Source: Lachnospiraceae bacterium
Lineage (GTDB): Bacteria; Bacillota; Clostridia; Lachnospirales; Lachnospiraceae
Length of the DNA stretch: 8,629 nucleotides
Assembly: GCA_024699395.1 (NCBI GenBank)
Contig: JAILPU010000284.1
Location: forward strand, 1-8,629
Direction of reading: 5' to 3'
Numbering within the stretch: position 1 is the first letter of the stretch; every line of letters begins with the position of its first letter. Below the pieces are notes generated by a model. The model did not search any database, was not told the origin of the DNA, and saw only the letters and a list, made by a program, of their open reading frames with translations. This document shows positions 7,400 through 8,629 of this stretch, in pieces. The position numbers and the translations under genes were made by a program.

Positions 7400-8299
7400 A
7401 TGAAAAGATTAAAGTTGGGATTTAACAAACAATCCAAACATATGAAAAAAACAAAACTCACATCGGGGCTTTTTATAGCCCCGAGTTTTGTGGGCGTTTC
7501 CATTTTTTTTCTTATACCGTTTTGCGTAATTATTTATTATGCATTTGTTTCAAGTCCTGTTAATGGCGTGTTCGTGGGATTTGATAATTTTAAAAAGGTT
7601 CTCGGCAATGCGGCCTTTCAGAGTGCTGTTAAAAATACCGGGGTGTTTTCGGCAATTTCCGTACCTTTGGCGGTGGTTTTAAGTCTTTTGCTGGCATTGG
7701 TGCTTAATATGAAGCTTCCCTTGAGAAGCCAGTTCAGGACCGCTTTCTTAAGTCCCATGATGGTGCCGGTGGCATCTATTGTGCTTATTTGGCAAGTTCT
7801 TTTTCACTATAACGGCTCAGTCAATGAAATCCTTATGAAGTTCGGCTTTGACAAGATAGACTGGTTCAAATCCCAATATGCCATTATAGTGGTTGTCATA
7901 CTTTTTTTATGGAAGAATTTGGGATATAATATGATATTGTTTATGGCTGCCATAGGAAGTATCCCTCAGGATATGATAGAGGTTGCCAGACTTGAGAGTG
8001 CTACGGAGTTACAGATCTTTTTCAGAATCAAATTAAGATATCTTTCTCCGGCAATTATGTTTGTGACTATTATGAGTTTGATAAACTCTTTTAAGATATT
8101 CAGGGAGGTCTATCTTCTTACAACGGACTATCCTTATGATGCAATCTATATGCTTCAGCATTTTATGAACAATAAATTCAAGAATTTGGATTATCAGATT
8201 CTTTCGGCTTCCGCTATCATAATGTCCCTTGTTATGGCTGTGATCATAGCAATTCTTTTGATTGGCGAATCCCGATTCGGAAAGGATGTGGAAGGCTGA
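7400..8299 (+). CDS. Carbohydrate ABC transporter permease, MalF/UgpA type
   Basis: One of two inner-membrane subunits of a CUT1-type sugar importer. The 299-residue protein has about six hydrophobic segments (25-48, 80-103, 115-137, 160-183, 218-240, 267-288). After the first comes the usual FVGFDNFKKVL (58-68), and then FRTAFLSPMMVP (112-123), typical of the MalF/UgpA group. The cytoplasmic EAA loop that contacts the ATPase is at 194-217; it reads EVARLESA where the family usually has EAAxxDGA, so the normally glycine position is Ser200, and the later LP is LR. The start ATG 7400 has GGAGAG at 7383-7388, 11 nt upstream; an inner ATG at 7442 lacks a ribosome binding site. The gene begins 21 nt after the lipoprotein stop and shares one base with the next permease gene. 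No ATPase gene is seen. Confidence 0.95.
   Translation: MKRLKLGFNKQSKHMKKTKLTSGLFIAPSFVGVSIFFLIPFCVIIYYAFVSSPVNGVFVGFDNFKKVLGNAAFQSAVKNTGVFSAISVPLAVVLSLLLALVLNMKLPLRSQFRTAFLSPMMVPVASIVLIWQVLFHYNGSVNEILMKFGFDKIDWFKSQYAIIVVVILFLWKNLGYNMILFMAAIGSIPQDMIEVARLESATELQIFFRIKLRYLSPAIMFVTIMSLINSFKIFREVYLLTTDYPYDAIYMLQHFMNNKFKNLDYQILSASAIIMSLVMAVIIAILLIGESRFGKDVEG
7452..7490 (+). other. Intragenic bulged hairpin near the 5' end of the permease gene
   Basis: CGGGGCT (7464-7470) pairs fully with AGCCCCG (7477-7483) around a six-base TTTTAT loop. CAAAACT (7452-7458) pairs with AGTTTTG (7484-7490) below it, with a five-base bulge (7459-7463) on the left side. This gives 14 base pairs starting 52 nt after the start codon. 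No T run follows, so it does not look like a terminator; an effect on translation or message stability is possible but not shown. Confidence 0.55.
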
Positions 8300-8629
8300 T
8301 GCATAAGTATAAACACGGAATAATAAAAGGGATAAAAATATTTTTCGCTGTTTTGATATGCCTTTCTTTTGCGATTTTATTTTTGATGCCTATTATTTTA
8401 ACCATTACCAATTCCTTTATGTCGGCATCGGAGATATCTTCCAATTACGGTGTTATTTTCCAGACTACGGAAAAAGGTGCAAAAGTATTTATCTCTAAAG
8501 TTGTGAATCTGAAGTTCATACCCGATATGGTTTCATTTTCCCAATATAATACATTTCTTATAAAAAGCCCGGAATATCTGTTGAAATTCTGGAATTCCGT
8601 AATCCTCGTGGGACCCATAGTAATCTTTC
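8299..8629 (+). CDS. Carbohydrate ABC transporter permease, MalG/UgpE type (3' truncated by window edge)
   Basis: The second membrane subunit of the importer, with 110 residues visible. ATG 8299 overlaps the TGA of the first permease as TGATG, and GGAAGG lies just before it (8290-8295), which points to coupled translation. After a basic N-terminus (HKYKHGIIKGIK) comes a first membrane segment (about 13-36) and LTITNSFMSASEI, the pattern found after helix 1 in MalG-type permeases. An external loop follows with IPDMVSFSQYNTFLIKSPEYLLKFWNSV, which matches the conserved region before helix 2 (FWNSV). The EAA loop lies beyond the window. The frame stays open to the last base. Confidence 0.93.
   Translation, partial: MHKYKHGIIKGIKIFFAVLICLSFAILFLMPIILTITNSFMSASEISSNYGVIFQTTEKGAKVFISKVVNLKFIPDMVSFSQYNTFLIKSPEYLLKFWNSVILVGPIVIF

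Overview
The window looks like chromosome from a low-to-moderate GC anaerobic Firmicute, most likely a Lachnospiraceae genus close to Butyrivibrio or Pseudobutyrivibrio. The reasons are the form of EF-Ts with a long insertion, the large sugar-binding lipoprotein with ATPase-less carbohydrate permeases, the strong AGGAGG-type ribosome binding sites, and the style of the membrane GGDEF protein. The genus is inferred from remembered family features, not from a search. All genes are on the + strand.

Layout. (1) Bases 2-1506 are the end of a core translation operon: the C-terminal part of ribosomal protein S2 (rpsB), then elongation factor Ts (tsf). It is closed by a strong 20-bp-stem terminator at 1527-1569. 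(2) Bases 1618-4759 hold a two-gene unit: a seven-helix membrane diguanylate cyclase with tandem PAS-like sensor regions and an intact GGDEF active site, overlapped by 11 nt by trmO (tRNA m6t6A37 methyltransferase). (3) After a 123-nt gap, bases 4883-8629 are the start of a carbohydrate ABC-importer operon. It begins with an 831-residue lipoprotein in which a propeller-like N-terminal half is joined to a C-terminal solute-binding protein. A MalF/UgpA-type permease follows, then a MalG/UgpE-type permease that runs off the window edge. No ATPase is seen; in related Firmicutes systems a shared MsmK/MsiK-type ATPase encoded elsewhere is usual.

How the parts relate: rpsB-tsf is housekeeping. The cyclase would turn an unknown signal into c-di-GMP, and trmO is probably translated from the same message. 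The lipoprotein would catch a sugar or oligosaccharide at the cell surface and hand it to the two permeases. No mobile element, CRISPR array, RNA gene or prophage signal was found. Most of the window is ordinary. The points most worth a second look are the propeller/solute-binding fusion with its acidic 18-bp repeat tract, the hairpin inside the start of the first permease gene, and the overlap of a cyclase gene with a tRNA-modification gene.
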